This document shows positions 9,777 to 21,104 of a DNA stretch of 64,000 nucleotides, piece by piece. Position numbers and translations under genes: made by a program. The notes beneath the pieces are model-generated. The model was not told the DNA's origin, made no database searches, and saw only the letters and a program-made list of their open reading frames with translations. Within the stretch, counting starts at the first letter, position 1. Each line of letters opens with the position of its first letter. Source of the stretch: Rheum nobile (lineage: Eukaryota > Streptophyta > Magnoliopsida > Caryophyllales > Polygonaceae); the NCBI GenBank assembly GCA_027886185.1, contig WOAB01000056.1, positions 7,130,001 through 7,194,000 on the forward strand, read 5' to 3'.

Positions 9777-11297
9777 TAATACATAAATATACTAACATGT
9801 ACTAAGTTCATATTATTTTCTCGTATTACATAAGTATACTAACATGTAACGAGTTCATATTACTTTCTCGTAGTACATAAGTATACTAACATGTAACGAG
9901 TTAATATTACTTTCTCGTATTACATAAGTATTCCAACATGTAACGAGTTCATATTACTTTCTCGTATTACATAAGTATACTAACATGTACTAAGTTCATA
10001 TTTCTTTCTCGTATTACATAAGTATACTAACATATACTAAGCTCATATTACTTTCTCGTATTACGAGAAAGTAATATGAACTCGTTACATAAGTATACTA
10101 ACATGTAACGAGTTCATATTACTTTCTCGTATTACATAAGTATACTAACATGTACTAAGTTCATATTACTTTCTCGTATTACATAAGTATACTAACATGT
10201 ACTAAGTTCATATTACTTTCTCGTATTACATAAGTATACTAACATGTAACGAGTTCATATTACTTTCTCGTATTACATAAGTATACTAACATGTACTAAG
10301 TTCATATTACTTTCTCGTATTACATAAGTATACTAACATGTAACGAGTTCATATTACTTTCTCGTATTACATAAGTATTCTAACATGTAATGAGTTCATA
10401 TTACTTTCTCGTATTACATAAGTATATTAACATGTACTAAGTTCATATTACTTTCTCGTATTACATAAGAATACTAACATGTAACGAGTTCAGATTACTT
10501 TCTCGTATTACATAAGTATTCTAACATGTAACGAGTTTATATTACTTTCTCGTATTACATAAGTATACTAACATGTACTAAGTTTATATTACTTTCTCGT
10601 ATTACATAAGTATACTAACATGTACTAAGCTCATATTACTTTATCGTATTACATAAGTATACTAACATGTACTAAGTTTATATTACTTTCTCGTATTACA
10701 TAAGTATACTAACATGTACCAAGTTCATATTACTTTCTCGTATTACATAAGTATACTAACATGTAACGAGTTCATATTACTTTCTCGTATTACATAAGTA
10801 TACTAACATGTAACGAGTTCATATTACTTTCTCGTATTACATAAGTATACTAACATGTACTAAGTTCATATTACTTTCTCGTATTACATAAGTATATTAA
10901 CATGACTAAGTTCATATTACTTTCTCGTATTACATAAGTATACTAACATGTACTAAGTTCATATTACTTTCTCGTATTACATAAGTATACTAACATGTAA
11001 CGAGTTCATATTACTTTCTCGTATTACATAAGTATACTAACATGTACTAAGTTCATATTACTTTCTCGTATTACATAAGTATACTAACATGCAACGAGTT
11101 CATATTATTTTCTCGTATTACATAAGTATACTAACATGTACTAAGTTCATATTACTTTCTCGTATTACATAAGTATACTAACATGTACTAAGTTCATATT
11201 ATTTTCTCGTATTACATAAGTATACTAACATGTAACGAGTTCATATTACTTTTTCGTATTACATAAGTATACTAACATGTAACGAGTTCATATTACC
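9777..11297. repeat. 47-bp satellite array, about 32 units
   Basis: A 47-bp unit (TAAGTATACTAACATG, then TAACGAG or TACTAAG, then TTCATATTACTTTCTCGTA) is repeated head-to-tail without spacers. Period checked at 10091, 10138, 10185, 10232. Two variants (AACGAG and ACTAAG) are intermixed without a strict order, and a partial inverted unit lies at about 10060-10086. Not CRISPR: no unique spacers. No coding potential. Confidence 0.95.
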
Positions 11298-11313
11298 TAC
11301 AAATTAGAGGATA

Positions 11314-11425
11314 TACACTACACGCTTAACGTAAGCATGTATTATTACACACTTTTCTTAAGCGCATAACTACACGCTTAAGATAAGCGTGTAGTTATGC
11401 GCTTAAGATAAGCGTGTAATCATGC
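11314..11425. repeat. palindromic ACGCTTAA..TTAAGCG cluster beside the satellite
   Basis: Contains ACACGCTTAACGTAAGC, CTTAAGCGCATAACTAC, ACACGCTTAAGATAAGCGTGT and GCGCTTAAGATAAGCGTGT. These are short inverted motifs of the same type as the core of the 8607-8995 inverted duplication (ACACGCTTAA/TTAAGCGTGT), so the two sites bracket the B3 gene and satellite. Confidence 0.75.
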
Positions 11426-11641
11426 ATATACTTACTTATTTGAAGATTGCAGTCTTATCCTCATAACTAATTCTGGTATGTTACTCCAGAAACACTGCAG
11501 CTTTATTTGTTTATACTTCTTCGTTTTGAACGTATTTATTTTTCGATCAAAGTATACATCAGTGGACTATTAACTTTCCATTTTGTACTTATTTGTTTTT
11601 CGATGTTAATCGTTTCGTACTTTGTCGATTTTCTTATTTGT

Positions 11642-13738
11642 TCATACATCTTGTCCATGCAGATCAATCAACGGCCTCAGATCTGCATCCCATGCTACTA
11701 GAAGCTCATCAGCAAAACTCACCTCGTATCCCTTAATTTTTGCTTTCTTGACTGCCTTGTACGGCTGAATGGGCACATTTGGGACTGACTGTACTAGCCC
11801 AAACTGCCTGAGGACTCGGTCCGGGTGGTACGGCTCCTCAACATCTATATGCGCAGTACACCGCAAAACCTAGTAGGAGCTACCTCAGGAGCCTGGAAGT
11901 CCAACCCCACCCAAGGGGTCCATGTAACCTATAAAGTCAAAAAGGCAAAGTCAATACATATTTTTGTAATTAAAGACTAAGATATCGAAAAAAAACCTAA
12001 ACTATTCTACCTCCTCATATCTCATGGCGTCCAGTATGCGGCGTATAACGATCAAACGGCCGGAATCTCTACTGCTAGGCACCTCCGAGGCACCAAGAAC
12101 AGCTACTCCAAAATCCTAGGGGTTGGTAACATATTGTTCCCGAAAATGTGGGAAATACGCCCAAACCCAGCACTGTAAATGAAGAAATAACGCTATTAAT
12201 GACCGAAGTATTAAAACGTAACTTAATATTTCACTAATCCATCCAATATCTTACCCTAATCAGAATCCCATAAGAAGCAATACCCTGCGCTCCACGCCTA
12301 GACGCCTCTCCCAAGTTGCGGTACACGTAGGCTAGAATCCCAGCTCCCCATGCAATGTCTCCAGTAACGTTGTGGTCAAACAAAAGCGCCACCCACTTGT
12401 GCTTCACGGCGTTAGTCGACTTGTCCACCAGGATAGTCGAGCCGAGAAGTAACAAGAGGTAGTACGTAGCAATAACGCCCTCGTCACGCTCGTCACTCCT
12501 CATCATCTCCACCAGTGTACTCTCTAAAAAGGCCAAAGGAATACCGCCAGCTTTGTTCCAGCTCTTCATCTGGTCCTGCCCAACGTTCAGATGAGTATAG
12601 ATGCATTGTCTCACTGCTGCATCACTGAGGTCTGAAGTACAGTTCCTCCCACGTATGGGAACCCGCAAGATCTAGAGAATATCGGCAAGGGTGATGGTCA
12701 TCTCTCCGAAGGGCATATGAAATGTGTTCGTCTCGGGATGCCATCTCTCCACAAATGCAGAAATAAATGCAGAATCCATGCTGCAGGCGTTGCCAAGTGT
12801 GCGTAGACCTATAAGACCGCTCTGCTCAGCCAGCCTAAACCACGTATGTGGCTCAAGGCTATCATAATCCTCGTGGGCAGAACAATGGGCTGAGCGGAAA
12901 TGGATCCTCAGAGTCTTACGACTCTGAATGAACGGAATTTAAGATTAGTATACATTTTCTATAAAATAACATTTTAAAGATTTAACACATAAACTACAAA
13001 GTTAAACATACCAAATCATGCTCCGCCTGACGATGGGCTACCCCGCTAAGACGTGGTTGCTGCTGCTCAGCAATCTCAGGAACATCAGGATCTGGAGGAG
13101 CATAGTCAACAGCTGCAACGCCGTCTTTGTCTCTTCTGCTGTACGGGAGGTGGCATCTGTGCAACTGCCTCAGGAGCGGGCTCGGGTACAGGAAGGTCAT
13201 ATATAGCCCGAGCAATGTGTGTCTTGTAGCTAAGGAGAAGAACCGGACACCTTGGGCCTCCAAGCATCCAAGGATGGTAAGTATGTACAATAGATGGACC
13301 GTCAGGAGGTGGACAAGAAGGATCGGCATGAGGTGGAGAAGAAGGACCGGCAGGAGGTGGAGAAGAAGGACCGTCAGAAGTGGGGACCGACCCAAAAAAA
13401 ATAGGGGAATGGGAAAATGGAATGTCGTCCGTACTCAAATCCCATGTCGATAATGTAGGCTCTAAAGACTCAACATAATCTGCCTCATCATCCCGATGCG
13501 GCTCCTCAACAGCCTGATCATCAACCGCCATATGCTGAGCTGACATGTCCTCGGCGTCCTCCATATACTCATCATCAGCAGTCATAGGCGGATGAGAAGA
13601 TATCCCACTAGTCGACAATATATCGGCACTAACAAGACCGGCGCGGCGACGGATAGAATCAGAAACACCAACACGCCGTGTGCGGTCGGCCACTACCGGT
13701 GTCGGCTTTGTACGCCCCGTAGGGGTGAGGGCCGCCAC
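11642..13738 (-). pseudogene. plant mobile domain (MAIN-like / PP7-long-form type) gene, broken
   Basis: Pieces appear in gene order on the - strand. 13738-13106 gives a Pro-rich N-terminal region (repeats of GPSSPPP and DPSCPPP) ending LLLSYKTHIARAIYD. 12930-12234 gives the PMD core (FRLAEQSGLIGLR, FVERWHPETNTFHMPFGEMTITL, RVPIRGR, then HKWVALLFD and AWGAGILAYVYR). About 12170-12010 gives CWVWAYFPHFREQY. 11866-11642 gives EEPYHPDRVLRQFGLVQ. An in-frame TAG lies at 12674-12672 inside the core and another stop in the third block, and no ATG opens the first block. PMD genes are known both as host regulators of silencing and as passengers of plant transposons; the setting here favours the latter. 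Confidence 0.78.
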
Positions 13739-14560
13739 TATACTCTAATTTTTTGGATACTTAATAGATTAGGGCCTTATATGATTCATTTTAAAATTTA
13801 CTATACTTATACATTTCGGTATATCACTTTTGCATTTGCGTTAGATTTCATTTAACTTTTTTAACTTTATTTTATCTATTGTATAGATAGTTTTTATAAT
13901 GGTTTAGGTACTAGTTAATTTCTAAATAAAATGTAAATATACGAGCCGATAATTCTAATCCATAACTAATCTATAACTAATCCGTAAATAATAATTAATA
14001 ATATTAAATTCTAAATATACGTTAACTAATACAAAAATTAATAATTAATTCTAATCCATAACTAATCAATAACTATATTATTCTAATCCGAATTAATTCA
14101 AAATTTAAACGATAATGCATTCTAATCCAAATTAATAATTAATAACATTAAAATCTAAATATATGTTAACTAATACAAAAATTAATAATTAATTCTAATC
14201 CATAACTAATCAATAACTATATTATTCTAATCCGAATTAATTAAAATTTTAAACGATAATGCATTCTAATCCAAATTAATAATTAATAACATTAAAATCT
14301 AAATATATGTTAACTAATACAAAAATTAATAATTAATTCTAATCCATAACTAATCAATAACTATATTATTCTAATCCGAATTAATTCAAAATTTAAACGA
14401 TAATGCATTCTAATCCAAATTAATAATTAATAACATTAAAATCTAAATATATGTTAACTAATACAAAAATTAAGGCATAACTAATTCTAATCCATAACTA
14501 ATCCGAATTAAATCATAATCTAAACGATAATCCATAACTATATTATTCTATTCCAAATTA
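13739..14560. repeat. AT-rich region with 144-bp tandem repeat
   Basis: Direct repeat of period 144 bp: the landmark GTTAACTAATACAAAAATTA recurs at 14021, 14165, 14309 and 14453. The array covers roughly 13975-14520 and consists of TAATCC/AATTAAT-type sequence. 13739-13975 is similar AT-rich DNA without clear periodicity. Confidence 0.9.
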
Positions 14561-14627
14561 AATCAAATCTTAACAAATATATTTACGAAAACAATTACGA
14601 AAATAATGATAAATTGAATATTTAAAA

Positions 14628-14984
14628 AAAATACCGCTCGGAGACCGATCGGACTCGATACAGGCGCCATCGGAGTCGTTTCCGCCTCAATCGGAGTCGC
14701 CCTCGGTTGGGCTCGGGTCCTATCTCGACCTCCAATTCCACCTCGAGTCCGAGCTCCGCCGGAAACCACCATGGCCACCTCCTCCTCCTCCTCCTCCTCG
14801 CTTTCCACCTCCACATCCACCTCCACCGCCAGCCAAGGGCTCCTCCCGCCACCACTCGCGCCGCCAGCCGTTTTCGAATGTTTCAAAACGAAGGCCAATG
14901 TAGCAAAGGAGGGGTTCCCTAGACTATCACGGTGGCTTGCTAAGCCCGGGAAGCGGTACAGGTGCCGAATACACACATATGACA
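14628..14984. other. GC-rich island with (CTC)n, no firm gene
   Basis: A sharply bounded GC-rich stretch between AT-rich repeats and the copia remnant. It contains a CTC-CTC trinucleotide run at about 14777-14800 and CCACCT repeats. Frames on both strands are low complexity: Ser/Thr-rich on +, and Glu-rich then RTRAQPRATP on -. The - strand frame could be an upstream exon of the PMD gene, with the 144-bp array in its intron, but I see no domain to prove it. Confidence 0.45.
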
Positions 14985-17870
14985 AATACTATGCTTCTTT
15001 ATGGCATGATAGACTCGGTCACCCAGTGAAACAGTGATACATAGGATCATTGAAATTCATATATGTGGACACCTACTTAAGGACCTGAAGATCCTCTCAT
15101 TTGTAACAAGACCGTCTATAACAAAAGTAAATGTGGAAACTCATATGTTTCTTGAACGTATTCAACATGACATATGTGGACTGATAACACCGCCATGTGG
15201 ATCATTTAGATATTTCATGGTGTTGATACTTGATAGATGCTTCGACACGATGGCCACATATAAGCTTGCTCTCAACACTGAATGGTGCGTTTTGCAAGGC
15301 TTTTAGCCCAAATTATTAAATTAAGGGATCACGTTTCAGATCAACCAATTAATAGAATCATGTTAGACAATGCGGGAGAATTTACATCAAAGTCTTTTAA
15401 TGACTATTGTCTATCGATTGGTATAATGGTTGAGCATTACCCTCCTCGACTTGGGGACATGTAGTTTTTTTATGTCGAGGCTTTAATCCCACTTCGACCA
15501 ATCGCATATAATAAGTATTCTTCATTGCAACTTATCTATGGAAGGGAGCTTGATATCTCATATATGAAATTTTTTGGTTGTGTGGTGTATGTCCCTATTA
15601 CTCCTCCACAACGAACTAAAATGGGCCCACAAAGAATGTTGGGTATATACGCGGGGTTTGAGTCCCCATTGATTGTTAAATACCTAGAGCCATTAATAGG
15701 TAGCTTATTTACACCTTGATATTTTGATTGTCATATTAATGAAACAAAATTTCCAAATTTAGGGGGGAAGAAAATGAGATAGTTAAGAAAGAGATTGTGT
15801 GGAATACATCTTCTCTATCGCTCTTAGATCCGAGAATAAACAAAAGTGAACTTGAAGTTCAACTAATTTTGCATTTGCAAAATGTAGAAAATAGGTTGTC
15901 ATATGCCTTTACGATGCTAATAAAGTGACAAAGTCACATATACCCGTTGCAAATGCATCAGCTCGTTTAGAGATTCCAGTAGCAACTCCAAACAAACACA
16001 TATCAAGTGATTCTCAAACACGCCGAAAGCGTGGAATACCACTAGGATCTAAGGATTCAATTCTCCGGAAGAGGAGAGAACATGTCAGAGTTCAAAAGGG
16101 TGTTGATATGTTGACTATAAACATACATGAAGATAAAACTCCCGAAGAGATTTTATCTAAGGAATCCGAAAACAAAGACAAGCTATTAACGATAATTTTG
16201 AAATGTCAATTGATTATGCAAGCACTGGTATAGGGTGGTATTAGGATGTTGTAGTCCTTGATGATATCTTTACTTATTCGGTTGCCTTGGAAGTCATGGA
16301 AGAAAATGACAATGATCCCTAAACAATGGAAGAATGTTGACATCGAAATGATTGGGAGAGTCGGAAAGAAGCAATCCAAGTAGAGTTGGATTCTTTAAAT
16401 AAATGTGGTGTTTTTGGACCTGTAGCTCCAACACCATAAAGTGTAAAATCGGTCGGCTATAAGTGGGTGTTTGTACGAAAACATAATGAACATAATAAAG
16501 TTGTAAGATACAAAGTTAGACCTTGATATTTTGATTGTTTTAGCCGTTGTTTGCACAAGTTTTTTCTCAACAGCCTAGAGTGGACTATATGGAAACGTAT
16601 TCACCTGTAGTGGATGCAACAACACTCAGAATTCTAGTTGCTTTAGCCGTTGTTTAACGACTTGAAATGCAACTCATAGATGTGGTAACATCATACCTAT
16701 ATGGGTCATTAGGTACTGACATATACTTGAAAATCCCAGAAGGATTAAAAATGCATTATTAAAAGTATAACTTTGTCATACATACTCTATTAAACTTAAA
16801 AGATCATTATATGGGTTGAAACAATCTGGTTGGATGTGGTATAATCGCATAAGTGAATATTTGCTAGCACAAGGGTTTGTGAGTAATTAAATAAGCCCGT
16901 GTGTCTTCGTAAAAAGGACAAAATCAGGTCATGTAATCATAGTTGTGTATGTTGATGATTTGATTTAATTGAAACTCCATAAGAGATTCAGTTAGCATTT
17001 GATTATTTGAAAATGGAGGTCAATATGAAAGGTCTAGGAACTACGAAGTATTGTTTTGGCCTGTAGTTTGAACATACAAATAACGGAATTTAATTATATC
17101 CCTCAATCAAATTACATCAAGAAGGTCCTAAAGCGATTTAATATGGATAAAGCATATCCATTAAGTACGCCGATGGTGGTAAGACCGCTCTATGTAGAAA
17201 AGGACCATTTTCGTTCTAGATCATATAATAAAGACATTTTAGATCCTAAAGTGCCTTATCTTAGTGTAATTGGTGCTTTAATGTACCTTGCCAACAATAC
17301 CAAACTAGATATATCTTATGCAGTTAATTTGCTTGCAAGATATAGTTCAACACCTACCAAGAGACATTGGAGTGGTGTTAAACACACTCTACGTTATTTA
17401 CGTGGAACAAGTGATATGAGATTATTTTTCAAAAGATCAAATGTAGTAGGAATAGAATATTGGTTGGTTATGCTGATGCTGATTATTTATCTGACCCACA
17501 CAAGGGCATTTTGCAAACTAGTTACTTGTTATTGTATGGAGGAACAACTATTTCATGGCTTTCAACAAAACAGATCTTGGTAGCCACATCATCAGAACCA
17601 TGCAAAGTTAATTGCATTGTACAAAGCCGGAAGAGAATGTGTGTGGCTAGATCATGTATCCACCATGTCGAGACATCTTGTGGATTAGAATCAAGCAAAC
17701 AAGGTCCAATAATGATATACGAAGATAATGTGGCTTGTATCCCCCAAATCAAAGAAGGATGCGTTAAAGTTGACAGAGCGAAGCACATATATCATTACCA
17801 ACGAGAGTGGAAGAGATTGTTGATGTTTGTCAGATTCAATCATGCAAAAATTTAGCACATTTGTTTACCA
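14985..17870 (+). pseudogene. copia pol remnant (integrase, RT, RNase H)
   Basis: YYASLWHDRLGHP (about 14985-15025) is the pre-integrase zinc region. ERIQHDICG and GSFRYFMVLIL (15150-15230), then MLDNAGEFTSKSFNDYC (15360-15410), are integrase core. LEPLIG and FGCVVYVP follow. RT is in pieces at 16440-17050, with a catalytic-box-like VYVDDLI at about 16945-16965 followed by a stop. 17056-17583 covers the RT end and DISYAVNLLARYS; 17460-17855 covers RNase H (GYADADYLSDPHK, TSSEPCKVNC). At least ten stops or frameshifts, clearly dead. This is the most diverged pol in the window. Confidence 0.85.
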
Positions 17871-18060
17871 ATCATTACCAACGGGAGTGTTCGGGAAGCT
17901 GATTCATGATATTTGGATATGTAGGTTAAAAGACATATGTTGACTTGAGATGGAGGATTATAACTGTACTATTTTTCTCAAGCCTTGGTTATTATCCCAT
18001 TGGGTTTTTTCCAGGTGAGGGTTTTAACAAGACGGTTCATAATCTAAGGAGTGTACATTT

Positions 18061-18078
18061 AAGGAGGGGTTTTATAAT
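18061..18078. repeat. 18-bp target site duplication (left copy)
   Basis: AAGGAGGGGTTTTATAAT is repeated exactly at 18733-18750, flanking an A-tailed insertion. This is the signature of target-primed reverse transcription. Confidence 0.92.
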
Positions 18079-19002
18079 GCTGACCTTGCGTGCGACGCCG
18101 TTCTCGGCCACCGAAAGGGAGATTTCCGGTCTGGGTTTCGTCGCCACCGTGAGAGAGATCTCGGCGAGGGCACTCCGGCTCACCGCCGACACCACCGACC
18201 ATTGAAGAAGATGAGATCTGACCCCCTCGGCCTCTCTGCATCCCTCGAGCAACCCTCGACCCCTGTTTTGAAAAAAAATAAAAAATAAAAATTTGATTCC
18301 TAGTTGCTTTGTGGTACACTCATTGCTACTGCTGGTTTTCCTTTAGGTTTGGTTTTGAGATTGTTGTTTCGGTTCGAGATAAGACAGTGATCGTGTGATC
18401 CCTGGTGGTTTCTACTGACGAAATGCCTCTAGATTGTGTCTTGTTTCTTCTTTTCGGCTGCTTCAAATGACTTGTTGGTGGTTTTCAACCCCTGTTTGAA
18501 GACTTTCTCGTTGATTAAGCCTTGTTGGTTTGCTTGCTCGGTTGTGTCTGTATTTTGCTCTTTGTTGTGTCTATTGTTTTTTACTTTTGTTTTGCTCTTT
18601 GTTGTTGTGTTTGTTGCTGTTCTGTTGGTTGGTTGTTTTGTCGGGTGTTCCGACACCGTTTGTTCGGCCTCTCGAATTTCCAGATTTGGTTGTTCTGGAT
18701 TCTTGAATTCTTACTTTATCAAAAAAATAAAAAAGGAGGGGTTTTATAATATATTGTATTGTGGATGTACACAAGTAAGTTATAACACTTATCCTTTGAT
18801 TTTCCTCCCCATTTACACCTACTATTTAGAATACATAATTACTCTATTTATTATGAAAAACATTCATAGGTATTGGTCTATAAATAGATGCTTGTATCTT
18901 GGTGATGAATAAGAGGAAAAAACCATCCTCTACGCTTATTCTTGTTCTATATTTCTTCTCCTCGTTTTTTAATTGAAAGACTAACTTATCATTTTCACAA
19001 CA
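18070..19002 (+). repeat. 3' LTR of the old copia, split by a retroposon
   Basis: The LTR starts at about 18070, is interrupted at 18079-18732 and resumes at 18751. It has a TATA-like CTATAAATAGATGC at about 18880-18893 and ends near TTTTCACAACA (19002). No second LTR copy exists in the window for exact bounds. Confidence 0.6.
18079..18732 (+). mobile_element. non-LTR retroposon insertion (LINE-derived or SINE-like), 654 bp
   Basis: Flanked by an exact 18-bp duplication. The insert begins GC-rich (GCTGACCTTGCG) and ends in TTTATCAAAAAAATAAAA, an A-rich tail directly before the second target copy. The T-rich second half resembles plant L1 3' untranslated regions. The GC-rich head shows no recognised ORF, so a composite or 5'-truncated LINE is likely. 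The frame 18436-18912 crosses the insertion edge and is not a gene. Confidence 0.85.
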
Positions 19003-20003
19003 CTAATATACTTTTTCTTTTCTTTTTCTCTTTCTTTAATACAACAATGACATCTAATATATTTTAACCCCAACCAAATGTCGGACACATGTGCAAGACC
19101 GCTAAAAAGTTGGTCAAAAATGGACTTGTATTAGTTTTGGTAAATATCAACAAAGTTTGGCTATGTATTTACAATTTATAAAGTTTATATTATTTTTGGT
19201 TCAAAGCTCATTATTGGTGTCATTTAAAATAAAATTTGCTAAATAATAAAATGAAATAATATGTATTTTGTTGAATTTTTTTTAGCGACGTCTTTCACTT
19301 CTCATTGTCATATCTAAGGTTTACGTATGAGTAAGATTAGGCGATCTGAGTACAACAATTATATTATATAGCAAATATGTGTATTATGTGTGCATATATT
19401 TTGTACGTTTTGTTTTTCTATTTATTTAGTATGCATGCATCACTTTAATTAAAAAAAATATGTGATTATTTATTTTAATTTGTGTGCATCATTTCACATT
19501 CACCTTTAAGCTGCGTCTGTTACATCTGGAACCAAATCCCAGTTTGATTTTCATTATCACTAATTAAATATATTTCCCTTGATATTTAACTATAAAAGTT
19601 TTCTACATAAGTTTTTTAAGTTTGTGAGATTGATACTCTTTTATGAATAAAAAATAATTAAAATTTTATTTAAATCCTGTGGATGCCATGGTTACTACTT
19701 ACTAAGCTAATATAAACAGAAATGAAGTTTAAGAAACACTTTACAAAATAGAGAAAAATTAAAAGTAAAGAATTATACCCGCCGATAGGTTCCAACTAGG
19801 CTAAGAAAAATTATTATTGGGTGGTTTGTCGGACGCAGATTTATTGAGCTTTTGATTTATTCTATATTATTGTATTTTGTAATTAGAATTTTTTCTTTAT
19901 AAAAAGCCACAAAGAAATTAATATTTACACCATTTGTTAAAAAATTAGGAAAAATTATCAAAAATAATTCCATTTTTTACTAATAGATAAAAAAAAATCC
20001 AAA
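19003..20003. other. AT-rich intergenic DNA
   Basis: No gene seen. 19948-20003 is a partial tandem copy of the left end of the foldback element that starts at 20004. Confidence 0.7.
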
Positions 20004-20624
20004 GGAAAAATTACCAAAAATAATCCCATTTTTTACTAATAGATAAAAAAATAATCCAAACTTTTAAGTTAACCAAAAATAATCTGAACTTTGAATCCAT
20101 GAACCAAAAATAGCACAAATGATTTGTTCGGTTGAAATTTCGGCTAATCCGATAACGTGTACTCGAGGTCTCTTTATAATTGGACGTTGTAAGCGATTCT
20201 TCTTTGTACAAGATCTCTTATTAGGTGTATTAATGTTGTTATCGAATTAGCCGGAATTTCAACAACAAAAATCATGTGTTATTTTTGGTTCATAGATTGA
20301 AAGTTGAAATTATTTTTAGTTGACTTAAAAATTGGAATTATTTTTGGTCTATTAGTGTGTGTTTGGTAAAGCTAAAAAATAGCGTTTGAGATAGAATTTA
20401 GCGTTTTGAAATAAATAACTGTGTTTGGAAAGTAGCGTTTCAAGTAGCTTTTCAATAAGTAGCGTTTGAAACGCTGCTTTTTTAAAAGCTACTCTCATTA
20501 GCGTTTTAAAAAACGTTAGTTTCAACCGCTATCCCCTATCGCTACATCAACCGCCACCGCTACCGCTTGTACATGTCAAACAGGGCCTTAGTGATAGTTG
20601 GGATTATTTTTTAGTAGTTTTTCC
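20004..20624. mobile_element. foldback MITE with long inverted repeats
   Basis: The left arm (GGAAAAATTACCAAAAATAA... to GGCTAATCCGATAAC) is the inverted complement of the right arm (GTTATCGAATTAGCC... to TTATTTTTTAGTAGTTTTTCC), with a short unique centre near 20180-20225. The right arm is interrupted by a 230-bp hAT-like insertion. It lies 220-850 bp upstream of the STP gene TATA box. Confidence 0.82.
20358..20587. mobile_element. hAT-like MITE nested in the foldback MITE
   Basis: 230 bp from TGTGTTTGGTAAAGC to GTCAAACAGGGCC, with short imperfect terminal inverted repeats of the GGCCCTGTTTG type. It is flanked by TTAGTG at 20352-20357 and 20588-20593. The duplication is 6 bp exact (8 would be typical for hAT). 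Confidence 0.65.
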
Positions 20625-20846
20625 AAAAAAAATATTAGAGCAGTAAAATAACCCAAAAAAGTTTTTTTTTTTTTTTTATATATATGAAGTTGATACTCTT
20701 AAATACTACGGAGTATAAACAAACAGCGCGCAACACCCATCTAAGTCACAACTAGCTAGATTCCTTGGAAGTCCAAATCGAAATTCTCTAATCAATTTTT
20801 TTTTTTCTTCTGCGCAAAGAAATTTGAATTAAACGTGTTTTTCCTC

Positions 20847-20853
20847 TATAAAA
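20847..20853 (+). promoter_or_regulatory. TATA box of the + strand STP gene
   Basis: TATAAAA in CCTCTATAAAAGG, about 258 bp before the ATG at 21105. The transcript would start near 20880 with a 5' untranslated region of about 225 nt. Confidence 0.65.
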
Positions 20854-21104
20854 GGAAGGAGATTGACTCGGATCTGAGAGAAAAACAAGGTAAAGCTATA
20901 ATCCAGAAACCTGTTCCGATCAATCTTCCATCTTTCACTTGTCCATAAGTAATTCACTATCTACCGCATCCGCATCTCAGTTGTTTTCAGCTATCGTTGG
21001 ATAATTTTCGAATCGTTTTTCGTCCTCCCATTCGGAAGCGAGTGAGAAGTAAGGGAAAAGTTTGGTTAATTAAGAAGATATTGATTGATCAAGAAAGACA
21101 CATC

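Larger units (their letters stand above)
14985..19002 (+). mobile_element. old Ty1/copia element, 5' truncated, with interrupted 3' LTR
   Basis: A decayed copia in + orientation: pre-integrase block, integrase, reverse transcriptase, RNase H, untranslated region, 3' LTR. Its gag, protease and 5' LTR are missing. The 3' end has the usual purine-rich run (AAGGAGGGG) just before the LTR. A non-LTR retroposon (18079-18732) is inserted at the LTR start. Confidence 0.85.

Noticed and set aside
9777..11297. Regular 47-bp repeats as a CRISPR-like array
   Set aside because: Units are contiguous with no unique spacers, the setting is a plant genome, and no cas genes are present. It is a satellite.
13018..13453. 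+ strand ORFs antisense to the PMD N-terminus
   Set aside because: Arg/Trp-rich mirror of the Pro-rich repeats on the coding strand.
14771..15037. Ser/Thr-rich 88-codon ORF
   Set aside because: Produced by the CTC repeat and read by chance into the copia pre-integrase motif; not a real fusion.
18436..18912. 158-codon hydrophobic ORF resembling a membrane protein
   Set aside because: It crosses the right edge of the retroposon insertion and its T-rich tail; composition explains the hydrophobic residues.
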